A stretch of 64,000 bases of DNA from Inonotus obliquus (Eukaryota; Basidiomycota; Agaricomycetes; Hymenochaetales; Hymenochaetaceae). This document shows positions 47,651 through 58,413 of the stretch, piece after piece. The notes beneath the pieces were generated by a model. It had not been told where the DNA came from. It was given only the letters and a program-made list of their open reading frames with translations, and did not search any database. Where the stretch lies: NCBI GenBank assembly GCA_032164295.1, contig JAJHTX010000001.1, positions 1,178,001 to 1,242,000 on the forward strand, given 5' to 3'. Each line of letters starts with the position of its first letter. Position 1 is the stretch's first letter. A program made the position numbers and the translations under genes.

Positions 47651-48654
47651 AATGTAAGATAATAAAAGCAATGATAGCCGCTGACAATGCAAGAGTCAAT
47701 AGATGGAACGAAAGAACGCAAAAGTAGTTGGCAACTGCGCAGAAAAGGTGAGGAAGTGGGGGACGGAGAGGTGAAGATGGACCAAGCATTTAAGTCGAAG
47801 CGAATGAATAGGAGCAGACGCGGTGAGGGCGTTGCCTGTTTATGGCATTGCATCAATCGAGCGACGCGAATCCAGCGGTATAACTTCGATCCCCGTCTCT
47901 CCGCCTTGGATTATCTCCGCTGAACTGAGCAGCGTCGCTGCACATTTTCAACGAGAACATGGCCAGATCATAGATACGAATAGCCATGAATACAGACAGT
48001 GCACCCGTTGTCCCAAAGAAGCAGTAACAGCGGCGACATTGCACACACCTGTCGGCCTGGTCATCAAGACTTTCTCAACCACCCTCGAGACCCCTCCTCC
48101 CAGCCACACCGACTATCTTCCTTCTCTTATCCTGCTCAACCTCCATGCTGAGAGATGCCCGCATCCTGTGACGGCAAAGTCACCACGCGATGCTCGATGT
48201 CGGAGAGTATACATCCATACAAACGCACTGCAACAGCCTCATGTTGGCATTCTATGCCACGGGAATTATCGTCGACGTCGCCTCCGGTATTCCGCCTAGC
48301 TCCTCCTAAACACTATTTTCCTTGCTCTGAAGTGACGCCAACGCCATTGGATGATCCAGAGGCCACGAATTTCGTCCATCTCAGTATTCGGATCCTTTTC
48401 CAATAGCTGAGGATCGCCACATCAATTCGTCTCATGCACGCCAGCACGTTGCGCCATTCCTCCTGGCTCTCTTTCCGGTTCTCGTATATTTTGAATACAC
48501 GCCAGCCTCCATTACCTCATCTATCTACCTCCTCTGCTCCCCTTCCCAAACTCAGTGCCCGATGCTTACCTAATGAGGAAGGTGAGTCAGCCGGTTCATT
48601 GTTAAACCCTTGATGAAGACACGCACCACCCAAAACCCTTTGCTAGATACTATT

Positions 48655-48684
48655 ATGTCGTATGTCGTATCTCGTATGTCGTAC
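48655..48684 (+). repeat. Short imperfect tandem repeat (TATGTCG-type)
   Basis: About four imperfect copies of TATGTCG/TATCTCG in a row inside unit 3. Not obviously present at the matching place in units 2 and 4. Confidence 0.5.
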
Positions 48685-50735
48685 GCGACTACGCGCACTG
48701 TGTTTGCCAATCCATCGCAACTTGGTCAAAGGAAGACTCGGAGCAAAATGGACTGCATCAAGATTCAATGCCAAGACCTTCGAACAGGAAGAACCCCGAC
48801 ACAAGGAGCATCACGACCTAGAAGACGGCAAGTAAAAAGCAAGAGTGACTACTGGAGTGTGGCAAGACGCAGACATTCAGCAGATTTCCCAAATGAAAAG
48901 CGCAGATGGAGTTCACCTTTCAGCACGCAAGAGATCAAGGCCAACACCATCAAGACATCCGTCCAGAAGAAAGAAAGCACGAAAAGACTTCATGAGAGAG
49001 TCCCCACCTATGCCAGTGGAAAGTCACGAAGGGACAAATAGGCGTTACGAGTGCGACAAGATATGACAAGGACGGCATCGATTCGATACTAAAATTTAGC
49101 TAGCTGCAAGCGCTTCCGATTCAACAGAGGACCACTCTGGGTCTTTGCGTCAGTGAACGGAACGTCTGTGAGCCGTCAGTATGTCGGTGAAGCATTGGTA
49201 AACGGGGACTCACCTTACCGACTAATTTGGTCCTCCCCTGTCCCTCTACCCTATTGTCATCAAATTGTCAAAACCGTTCCACGATCTTCTCCGCGCAATC
49301 ATACGAAGCTTCACTCCAGCCGGGCAGCGTCCCACAGTGTCCTCGTGGTGCGAAATAACTCTGTTCTGGTAGAAGGAAACGCTGGCGACGATACGATCGT
49401 GCAAGCCACCCGCGTTCGCGGTTCGTGATCGGTGACCATGTCAGTGCCTTCCCGATACACCATATTCCCCCCGTCACGCCTATTCAGGGAGAGCCTCATG
49501 CTCTCCTTTCGCCTCTTATGCCGGATACTGCAAGATTTCGACGCGACGCTGCAACGAAAGGCGGTCTCACTTGATCTGAGACAAGGTGCCTCTGAAGAAT
49601 ATCTATCGAAGTATTCAACAAGACCCCTCCACGCTAGATAGCAGTCACCGCGGTCAATCTTGTCGTTCTTCTCCTATCAGTACCCCGCCCTGGCGTTGCT
49701 CTTTATCAGAAATATGGAAAGTGGTTTGGTTAAGGAGAACGCGAGTCATCCGACTTCGGAAACTGCCAGGCTGACCACTCGCTTACGCTCAACATTCCTT
49801 CCCCTGGCACGCTCTTCCAGCCTCGCTAACATTTCTTCCTGCCCCACTATCAAGCCATATTCTGAGGGGCGCGCTCTGTACAGCGGTGGATTTTACGGAC
49901 TTTTTTCAGGATTTGTTTCCGGAGCTGTCGCGTAGTTCCTTAGAAGGTGCGCTCACACTGGTAGGAACGCCGCATCTCTCGTTCCTTTATCCCCCAGACG
50001 CTTTGCCGCTTCATCCGAGAGTTCTCAACCACCAGCATCCCATAAATTTAGAAGAAGTTTGAAAAATAATCACCGCCCTATAGTAGGCTAATCTATTGGG
50101 TTTACCACGGCACGGTATTGCTCCTGAAGGCGCCGATGCATATCACGCTTACTTCAAGATGGCCGACGTATTCGATGTCTTTCCTTCTTCGGTCCCAGAT
50201 GACTCTGTTGGTTGAAGAGAGTAGTATTATTGGTTCTACTACAGGAAAAAGGCGTACGAAGTGCTATCCCTGCATACTCTAGAGTAAATGAATTGACCCA
50301 CGCCACAGGCAATCCTTCAAGTCTGTAAATGCGCCCTATAATCAAGTATGAAATCGATAACAACAACTGGCCCGTTCAACGGTTCCTCTGATCGATGGTA
50401 GAGATATCACGGTTTGTAATGAATATGACGGACCTTCCTGGCTGGCACGACAGAAACTTCACTCCTTTCGACTCGCCTTTATCCGACACGTTATGGTCAT
50501 TTATCCATCGTATACCGAACTTGTGTCAGCTTTTATCGTCCCGCAACCCTGTCGGAGGAAAAGGGAGAATGAAGGCCAGAAGGGTAGTCCGTACAGACGG
50601 ATCACACAAATTGCAGATTGCTTCTCATTCAAGCGATGATTCGCAACTATTTCAACCAATAGGCAGGTCCATTTCTCCATCACTAGATTAGGTTGTAGTT
50701 CTCGCTTCAGCCCAGATTAGCGGTGAATGCCGGAG

Positions 50736-51069
50736 GACGTCTTGGACCGAAACCCCGCGCAAATTGACCAGTAGGTCCCCTTTACTGACACATATGTCCA
50801 TCGTCTACTACCTACAGTTTCTATAGCATAACTTGGTATCTTACGCTATTCTCGGTCCTCTGGAAGCCGAATAGGAATCGTTTTCTTGTTTCCAGTCTTT
50901 GTTGAATGTTTCCGAAGGCAGAGTGGGTGGATTGGACCACACACACAGCGCACTGTACGACGCTGAAATCCGAACTCTACGTTTCTGCCCAGGAAATGAA
51001 GCAAGGATAAGACTCCGTATCCCAACGAGAGCAATTCGTGAAGTCCGTTGGAATATCGGCTTGCCAGGA
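50736..51069. other. Spacer between unit 3 and the permease relic
   Basis: No clear gene. The end of it may hold decayed upstream exons of the permease pseudogene. Confidence 0.35.
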
Positions 51070-52120
51070 CAATGGGTATCACAGTCGTTATGGTGATCAT
51101 TTCGCTCAGTGTTGGTAAGAAATATCTGCGTCGTATGGTGAGTGTGAATTTATCTTTGCGTCGATAAAAGTTGCTACACCAGTTGGACTTATCGTAAGAA
51201 CCCGTGGTTCATCGAGGTTGCAGATGGCCCATGGGCACGATCTTATCTGCAACTTTGGGCATCGTACTGGATCTTGGCTGTGGACCAACCGGAGACCTTA
51301 TCAGGTTCAGATACTGGTTTTCTCCCGCTGCCCGGTTTAGGGGCATTGGGTTTTTTTTATGCCTGTGGATGGTCATTCTCATACATCGGTGGTGAGACTA
51401 TCGCTTTGCCTTTCAATCTGTACTACACATACAAGTGTCTGACCTTGTGTCCGTTCTTTCAGACCGCCGCCGGAGGAGCGAAGATTCCTGGGCGATTTGA
51501 CGTGTATGTGTCTGTCAGATTGTTTCTCATAGGCGGAACTTTTGTCATCGGACTGCTTGTTCCATCAATATACCTGGACCTTTGCTTGGAGACGAGTACC
51601 GGTGCACGATCACTGTTCGTCACAGCTATCAGATTCGCCAGAATGAAGGTCTCTTACACATGATCACTACTGCCATCATGACTTCTGCGTCGTCGGCTAC
51701 TTCATCTGATCTGTTTGTCGCGCCTCGCGTTCTTACGGCCTTACTGTTACACAAGAATTTACCTGTCTTTCCGTGCCACAACGTGCAATGGTCATCCGGT
51801 TGTAGCGTTCACCTCAAGTCTCCCTTTGTTGGCATACATATACGTTTCATCAGGGCAGTGATCGATCCAAATTGCCATACTACAACCGGTCAATCCCGCA
51901 CATGACCTGGTATGCTGTGATTGCGTTCCCGGTCGGTTGCTTTTTGAGTTTGTTCCCTGCTTACTTGCTTCGAAGCTGACACCAGTCAAACTGTACTTTC
52001 AAGGTTTCCACGTGTACTTGGATAGTTAGGACACCGCAACTTTCATTCCGCCGTTCGTGATGTGTTTTGTTGTTTTCACCAGCGTGCGTCAAGGTGCGTA
52101 CAGCACGTACCTCCCGGCGA
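51070..52120 (+). pseudogene. Amino acid permease (APC/AAT family) pseudogene
   Basis: Fragments of a fungal amino-acid permease lie in order on the plus strand but in different frames. They are MGITVVMVIISLSVG, YGECEFIFASIKVATPVGLIV, LGIVLDLGCGPTGDLIRFRYW, CGWSFSYIGGETIA, LIGGTFVIGLLVPS, ILTSA-like TSASSATSSDLFV, LPYYNRSIPHMTWYAVIAFPVGCF and a tail resembling GFHVYL...DTATFIPPFV. Family members are plasma-membrane transporters with about 12 helices. Here at least two frameshifts and in-frame stops (near 51,340 and 52,027) interrupt the sequence. The N-terminal third is missing or unrecognisable. A set of introns cannot rescue all breaks. It lies in the spacer between units 3 and 4. Confidence 0.8.
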
Positions 52121-52869
52121 AATGGAATTCATCATGGGATAGAAATAGGGATCCCTGCCACCAAGGACTGACGTAAAGAGCGGCTGGCAGCGGCTGGTGC
52201 GTAGTACCCGCTTCTGAAATACTGGCTGTGGATTCGCTAATAAGAAAGTTTAGTTTCAAGACCTACGCTTTATAGTTTATAGTAGTGTTTTTCTGATCAC
52301 GTTTGATGTTTCATCGAATCTTCGATCAGCATCGGCGTTCAACTCAATGCTATTTACTCGCTCATTGGATCGCTTTTATAAGAACAAGGAAACTTCTTTA
52401 CTGTAAGCGCGGTGATCTTTTGTCATGCTGACACCGGGTTCCTTCGATTCTGATAATGCTCCTCTAGGTTCTGTAATATTCTATATCTTTGTGAGTCGGC
52501 GATATTTATGGTGTCGGAACCGCGCTATGTTACTAATGTTTGACGCCCGCGAACGCGAGGAAAGAAGCTGCTCACATGTGAAAATTGCACCGTGATTGGA
52601 TTAATCGCCTGCTTTAAGACTCGGCCGTTGTTCGATGTTTAAAATAGATATCAAAGGACCCTTATTTGTAGCTTTTTTGACTTTGGTACGGGGCGGGGAC
52701 AGTCGACCATGAGACTTAGCCGGGCGTCTGGGTTGAATATGGGCTTCTACTCACTTTCGATCCGAACTAATTCAGGCGGACTTCAAGTTCCCAAAGTTTC
52801 GATAGTCCTGGATCAACGGGAAACACTGGTAGTCTTTTATAAACCCCTGTAACTTGACCCACCATATCC
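52121..52869. other. Intergenic region, no supported gene
   Basis: AT-rich spacer between the permease relic and the DUF6533 gene, with no open frames of note. Confidence 0.45.
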
Positions 52870-54556
52870 ATGAAGAACATGCCCATCTCCCGCGAGGCGA
52901 TTACTGCACTTATCAAGGCTTTAGATGGTCTCCGTCTTTCTAGCGTATGTCACTCGCCTTTGATAATAGTTGAGTCTGTATTGACTTCTAAATGGCAGTT
53001 CATTGACAGTGAGCAAACTGAGACATTTGTTCGTTGAGTCCTGAGCTGAACTCTGGCCCATGAAGCCGCAAGCCTGGCGCTATTGGTGAGTATAAATTGA
53101 GATAGACACCTTCGAATGCGAAGTGATCTCATGTGGGACTTAGGTTTACGACTACTTGCTTACGTTCGAAGATGAACGCACGTTGATGTGGCCTAAGCGA
53201 TGGTCGCCTACGAAAGTCCTATTCCTCATATCACGATACCTTCCTTTTGTTGATTTGACGATTACTGTCTCCCGTGAGTGCAATTCGTATAGCTCTTCCT
53301 CCACTTTATCCAGCGCCCGCTAATGCACTAATTACTTCAGGCCATTTTAGACATAATATGACGCCTGGCACATGTTGGGCCGCGTACCAGGGTGGCGGAT
53401 GTAAGTGGTGAATTCATTTTACTAAAAAGATTTGATTTCATGCCACTCAGGGCTTATTGACGTAGGAATTGTGACTGCGGAATGTATGTTCTCTCATCAT
53501 AAAGTCGCTATCTCGCATAAAACTTGTGACAGTAATCCTGCTACTGAGAACTTGGGCAGTATGGGAACGGAGTCGGCGAATTGCTATCGTGCTCATTGGA
53601 TGGTCCACTGTTAATCTCACTGCCAACTTTGTTGTGCTGGTACTCTTCATGACGTCCATTGAATGTGTGTTCTATTCTATTTTCTTTTCAGACCGTACGC
53701 CGCCGCTTGACGCCCCTCTCTCATCTCCAGTCACAACGTTCCCCAAAGGAGCTTTACCCGAAGACCTCTCTGGGTGTCTGGTTACTTCAGGAAATCCCCT
53801 CCTTATGGGCAGCTGGATTGTACTAATGATATATGAAACAGGTAAGTAATCCCAATATTCATTGAAGTCATCGCTTGATGTATCGGTATCGTAGGTACCT
53901 TACTCCTGATGGTGTTGAAAGGTATACAACTCTGTACGTGTCTGTAGGATTGCCTCCGGGACCCATTTGTCTTACCCGCTTTGCAGATCGCGAGCTAGGA
54001 AGTTCCGCCTTGTTTCTGGCCATATTTAGAGATGGTAAGCGAGGACTCGGACGTGCGGCATCAATTGCTACTACTGAAGTTCTGTTACAGGAGCGATCTT
54101 TTACGCTTATATTTTCGGTAAATTTGATTTTGAATTACAAGTTACTGGGTCATGTACTGAATCGCAACAGCGTTTTCCGTTGGCAACGTAATCGTAATCT
54201 CTAGATTTTCCGTGCGTACTGCCATCTCTCACTGAATAACTGAAGGGCATGACCGACACTATTGACACAGCGCGACCTATCAACAATGCTTGCGAGGTTC
54301 GCCACCGATTTATCTTTAGCGATGTCGCCTATCTAAACCCAAACCTTTACACAGTGTCGAGCGTGTTTTGCATGCCATTCTGACAGAGCGCTTGCTCTTT
54401 ACCCTCGGACGAGCAGCGTCTGAGCCTGAACTTGACGACTCTGAAAAATTGGCGACCATGAAGTTCGATGAGGGCCCGAGACTTATTGGAACTATCGACA
54501 TGGAAGCCGGGACTGGAACGACTTTGTCATCCCCTCACACTCTAGTAGCTACCTGA
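52870..54556 (+). CDS. DUF6533-domain membrane protein, 14 exons
   Basis: Basidiomycete multi-helix membrane protein family, usually in large copy number; function unknown. Model: exons 52870-52944, 52999-53008, 53066-53085, 53144-53273, 53341-53400, 53451-53483, 53533-53664, 53731-53841, 53895-53933, 53987-54034, 54091-54117, 54171-54211, 54271-54296 and 54355-54556, 317 residues. The DUF6533 signature is SLALLVYDYLLTFEDE, then MWPKRWSPTKVLFLISRYLPFVD. Later helices include GIVTAELILLLRTWAVWER, IAIVLIGWSTVNLTANFVVL and GTLLLMVLKGIQL. The C-terminal ERVLHAILTERLLFTLG motif is typical. The second exon is only 10 nt long (Phe-Ile-Asp plus one base). The frame stays open through all 13 joins, so the gene looks intact despite lying in a decayed region. 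Confidence 0.8.
52999..53008 (+). other. 10-nt microexon in the DUF6533 gene
   Basis: TTCATTGACA between a CAG acceptor and a GTGAGC donor; flanking introns are 54 and 57 nt. It supplies Phe-Ile-Asp and the first base of Thr, linking RLSS to TASLALLVYD in frame. Without it the DUF6533 N-terminus cannot be joined. Confidence 0.65.
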
Positions 54557-54655
54557 ATGCTAAATCATCCCAATCAAAACCTGTAACTCGATCTCGTTTC
54601 TGTCACATTCTACAGTACTTGAATGACTGAACAAATGTCCGCGTAAACTCAAATA

Positions 54656-57600
54656 CTCTGACCTCGTTCCAGGTTGCGTTATTGTTTCACTGCAAGAATG
54701 TAGAGCGACCAGGAATGACCACTGGACCACGTTTTCCAGGCAGCATTAATATTGAGAGTCGTTCCGATAACCTTCCTCTAACTACCCGAGGAACACCTCA
54801 GGGTAAAACTTCATGATTTATCTAAATACAAGATGCAAGATATTATAGTACAGTTTGGCCTAGCTGTGGGCCCAATATTCCAAGTAATGGACGAGTATGT
54901 TCTATGATTGGAAATTTCTAAGCAAGAACAAGATCTTCAAGATGACGAGGACAGTGCTTTTGGAGAAACGAAAGTCGAAAACACGCAGATCAGATGCAGA
55001 TAAGAACATGACGGAAGAAATTTTGAACTCGACGACCGGCGTATACAAGGCGCTCCTGAGATCAAACATTAGCGAGAAATCTATTAGAGAACCGAGGTAG
55101 ACCAACCCCCATCCCATTCCACATCCTCCCCACCAAGCTTTCCTTTTTGTGCAAATCGATCTTCCGAACACCCTCCGCAATAGTCAGCTCCGGCAGTTCA
55201 CTCCCGTAGTTCAGCGGATCGTACGGAAAGAAGTATCGAATCTCGGCGCGTTCGTCGATCTGTCATAGTCAGGGACACAAATAAGCACCCAGCAAGCGAC
55301 GCGACTAGCCTAGAGCATACCGTCTGCAGACGTTTCGAATCGAAGAACTGATCATCTGTGCGGTCGTCGAACGTCGTCTACGCGTGTTGTTAGCATGGGC
55401 TCGTAATGGCCAACAGGAGTCCATCTCACCATTGCCCAGTCCTGACCGACAACATAACCGTGGCCAGACAGTTTGAGATGGAAGTCCTTCCACGGAAAGT
55501 GGTTGATAGGTCGTTGTGCGTTACGCCTCTGGGATTTGTGGAAAGTGACGGTTGGGTAGGCTGGTTGAGGGGGTGCAGGGAATGAGACGGGAGTAGGAAC
55601 ACGCGGAGAAGCGGGAGCAGAAGTGGTGTTTTGGGGCATGGAGCTGTAATTTGTGTGTAGAAAATGACAGTGATAGATATTGTAAATGTAAGAAACAAAA
55701 GATAGGTCGAGAAAACGCAGAAGCTGCAGGTGGCGAAGCAGAAAAGGAGGAGGAAATGGGAGGACGGAGAGGTGAAGGTAGACCAAGCATTATAAGTCGA
55801 AGCGAATATATTGGAAGCAGACGCGGTGAGGGCGTTGTCTCTTTCTGGCTTTCTGGTACTGCATCAATCGAGAGACGCGAATCCGGAGGCAAACAGCGAT
55901 CATCGTTCCAACCTCTTGTTTTGCTTCCGTCGATATCTGCGACTTTGTAGCGCAAATACGATCGCACTGGGAAAAGGTAGCACGGACAGCCAGCCTTGCC
56001 CAATGCATGCGCGGCCAAAACAAGTAATGATAGCGCCGACGATGCACGTACCAGCCGACCTAGTCACCGAAATCTTCACTTCGCTCTGTCACCCGACCTT
56101 CCAGCCCCATGCCAGCCCAATTTCCTAGTATTCTCCACTCAAGCTCTAGATCACCTGGTGCACATACGCCGCAGTAACGAAGACTGCATAACGACGAAAC
56201 GCGTTGCTCCACCGCGGGCTGACAAGACGTCCATCCCAAACACGACAACTGCAAACGTGGGTTGGTCTTCCATCCTACAGAAGAGCATCTGTCGTGTTTT
56301 CGCCTCTGATATCCTCCTCTGCTTTTATGGTGCATGTCTTCCCTTGCTTGAAGCGAAACCAGTGCCTGCGAAAGACCCGGACACAACTCGCGCCTTTCAC
56401 CACCGTTTCGCATTATGCCCAACAGCTGAGGATTCAAAACCTCTCGGTTCCACCACGCTCGTCTGAGGTCTCCACATTTATCATATCCTTGTGTACTCAA
56501 CCTCTCGAATGTCCAGCCAGGCGGCTGCGGTCCATCCACGAGCAAAGTTTACCTAATCCAAGGGTGAGTCAGCAGGACTATTGATTTGCCGTGATGGGGA
56601 CACGCACTTTGATGAACACCCTTGACCAGATACTATCATGTCGTACACAAACAATCGCAATATGTTCGACAATCCACCAATGAAGTAATGGCTTGTCGGG
56701 AGCAGTGTTGATGGCATCAAGATCATCAAAATCTCAGTTCAAGACCCAACGGTAATGATCTCGCTACAAGGCAAGAGAAAATTTCGGGACGAAGACGATG
56801 GCAAAAATCCTTACTGATCACAAGTCATCAACACGGTACTGAAAAGAAGATGGAAAGAGAATCAATCTGAGTAGGTTTACCGACTGGAAAATGCGAATGA
56901 CTTCACCTTTTGGACACGCAAGAGACCAAAACGTCAACATCAAGACCAACCTCTGAAGAAAGCTGCATGATACCTCCTAACAAGAAATCTCAACCTGTGT
57001 CGATACGACACATCGACGCCGAAGAAGAAAAATACGCAAGAGAATGCATCAAGCAATGAGGGGAACCAGCAAGTCTATCCTGCAACCCTATCCTGCAACA
57101 CGGAAAGCCACGAGCATTCATGGGTGAACCTTACCTTCCCTGACCACACTGAGTTCCCAGTCAGTGGATGGACATCATCCCTGAGTCGTTATTTTATCGG
57201 CGAAGTTTGTGGTGAGTGGGACTCGCTGTGTCGACCGATACTCTCAACCCCTGTGCCATTTCCCTCTCCTCGTCCTATACCAAAGCCGATGCATGCACCT
57301 CAACGAGAAGAAATCACTGGCACTGCTTCAAGTTCCCTCCACTGGTTTCGCAGCGCTGTCTGAGGCGACGATATACGACGAATTAGGCGACGAAACGAGT
57401 CTCTGCGACTTTCGACGATAGATATATCAAGACTCGCATCCACCCTTTCCCCTTCCCCTCTCTAGCCTTCAGCTCCTCCATCCAGATAAGATGTCCGCCT
57501 ATCTTTCCCCCCCTCCGTGTTAGCGTTGTCTGCGACACGACGAAGCACTAGGTCACCGTCCTGGCTGTCTGAGACAAGGGCGACTTGTCCGTGTATCAAT

Positions 57601-58347
57601 GTTCGAGGACGCCACCGAACTACTGCACCATTCCCCCCGTCCTAAGCCATCCGACAGTACTCTCCCTGCTCTCCGATTGGGCGCCATTTGCTGAGCCGAG
57701 ACAAGAGTAGGTGGTTTGATTCAAGAGAGGACGCGAGTCAGCCCCCTCGGAAACTGCCAGCCCAGCCTACTCGCTTAGCCTCGCCCATTTCCTCCCCGGC
57801 ACGATCTTCCTGCCTCCCCAACCTCCCTTCCTACTGCCATCTCAAGCCAGATAACTTAGGAAGGTCATCTGTGCAACGACAAGTTTATTGGCGATTTTTC
57901 CTGAATTTTTCTTGGAGTGGGCGTGCAGTTTCGTGGAAAACAAACACAAACCAGCAAGAATGGCAGTAACACCCTCGTTTTGTCACGCAGGCACTCCTCC
58001 ATCACATCCGAGAGTCCCCAACCATCGACACAGGGAAAATCCAGAAATATGAAAAAGCGACACCACTGAGGAGGAGTGATATGGTTGGCAGAGGTCCAGC
58101 GCAGCTTTAGACTGAAGTTCACGATGCAGCTATGGTCAAACGATTTCATTGCGAAAAGTATGAGGCCCGGTGAAAGGAAGGAAAAATTTAATCTCGTTCG
58201 TATTACGGCAATATCACCGTTCATACGGCTGAAAGAACAAACAAATTATCTCAAGCCACCAGAATGGTCTGCGATTGTTCTACGGTTGTTTGACAGCCAA
58301 AATGGACTGAGGACTGATATTGCTCGATCACTCGGACAAGATTGGAC
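54656..58347 (+). repeat. Segmental repeat unit 4
   Basis: It aligns with unit 2 from end to end. The central tract (about 55,170-56,355) is about 96-97 percent identical to 40,640-41,815; the outer parts are clearly more diverged. Homology ends at AAGATTGGA, matching the unit 2 end at 43,850. It contains a small-protein gene on the minus strand. Confidence 0.8.
55062..55639 (-). CDS. Unrecognised small protein, unit 4 copy
   Basis: Nearly identical to the unit 2 copy through exons 1 and 2. Model: exons 55639-55430, 55377-55321 and 55259-55062, 154 residues, both introns in phase 0 with the same donor and acceptor bases. Exon 2 is TTFDDRTDDQFFDSKRLQT, as in unit 2. Exon 3 reads IDERAEIRYFFPYDPLNYG, then EGVRKIDLHKKES, VGRMWNG and a short tail ending at 55,062. 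This tail length agrees with the unit 3 copy, so the longer unit 2 C-terminus is likely the derived one. Exon 1 differs from unit 2 by a few amino acids, clustered in the Pro-rich start and in the segment after TFHKSQRRNAQRP. Function unknown. Confidence 0.6.
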
Positions 58348-58413
58348 TGTAGGTACATGACTAGTATTTTTAATTGTTGCTGAGCAAAATGCATAACATG
58401 AACTTTCTCCGTT

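Larger units (their letters stand above)
46790..50735 (+). repeat. Segmental repeat unit 3
   Basis: The first part (about 46.8-49.2 kb) aligns with the head and middle of units 2 and 4 at lower identity. The second part (about 49.3-50.73 kb) aligns closely with unit 1. It contains a small-protein gene on the minus strand. Landmarks are TACAGTGTGGCC near 46,850 (40,294 in unit 2) and GGTGAGTCAGCCGG near 48,580 (42,050 in unit 2). Confidence 0.75.

Noticed and set aside
53665..53691. 27-nt intron in the DUF6533 gene ending at the first AG
   Set aside because: Too short for a spliceosomal intron. The next AG at 53,729-53,730 gives a normal 66-nt intron and keeps frame.
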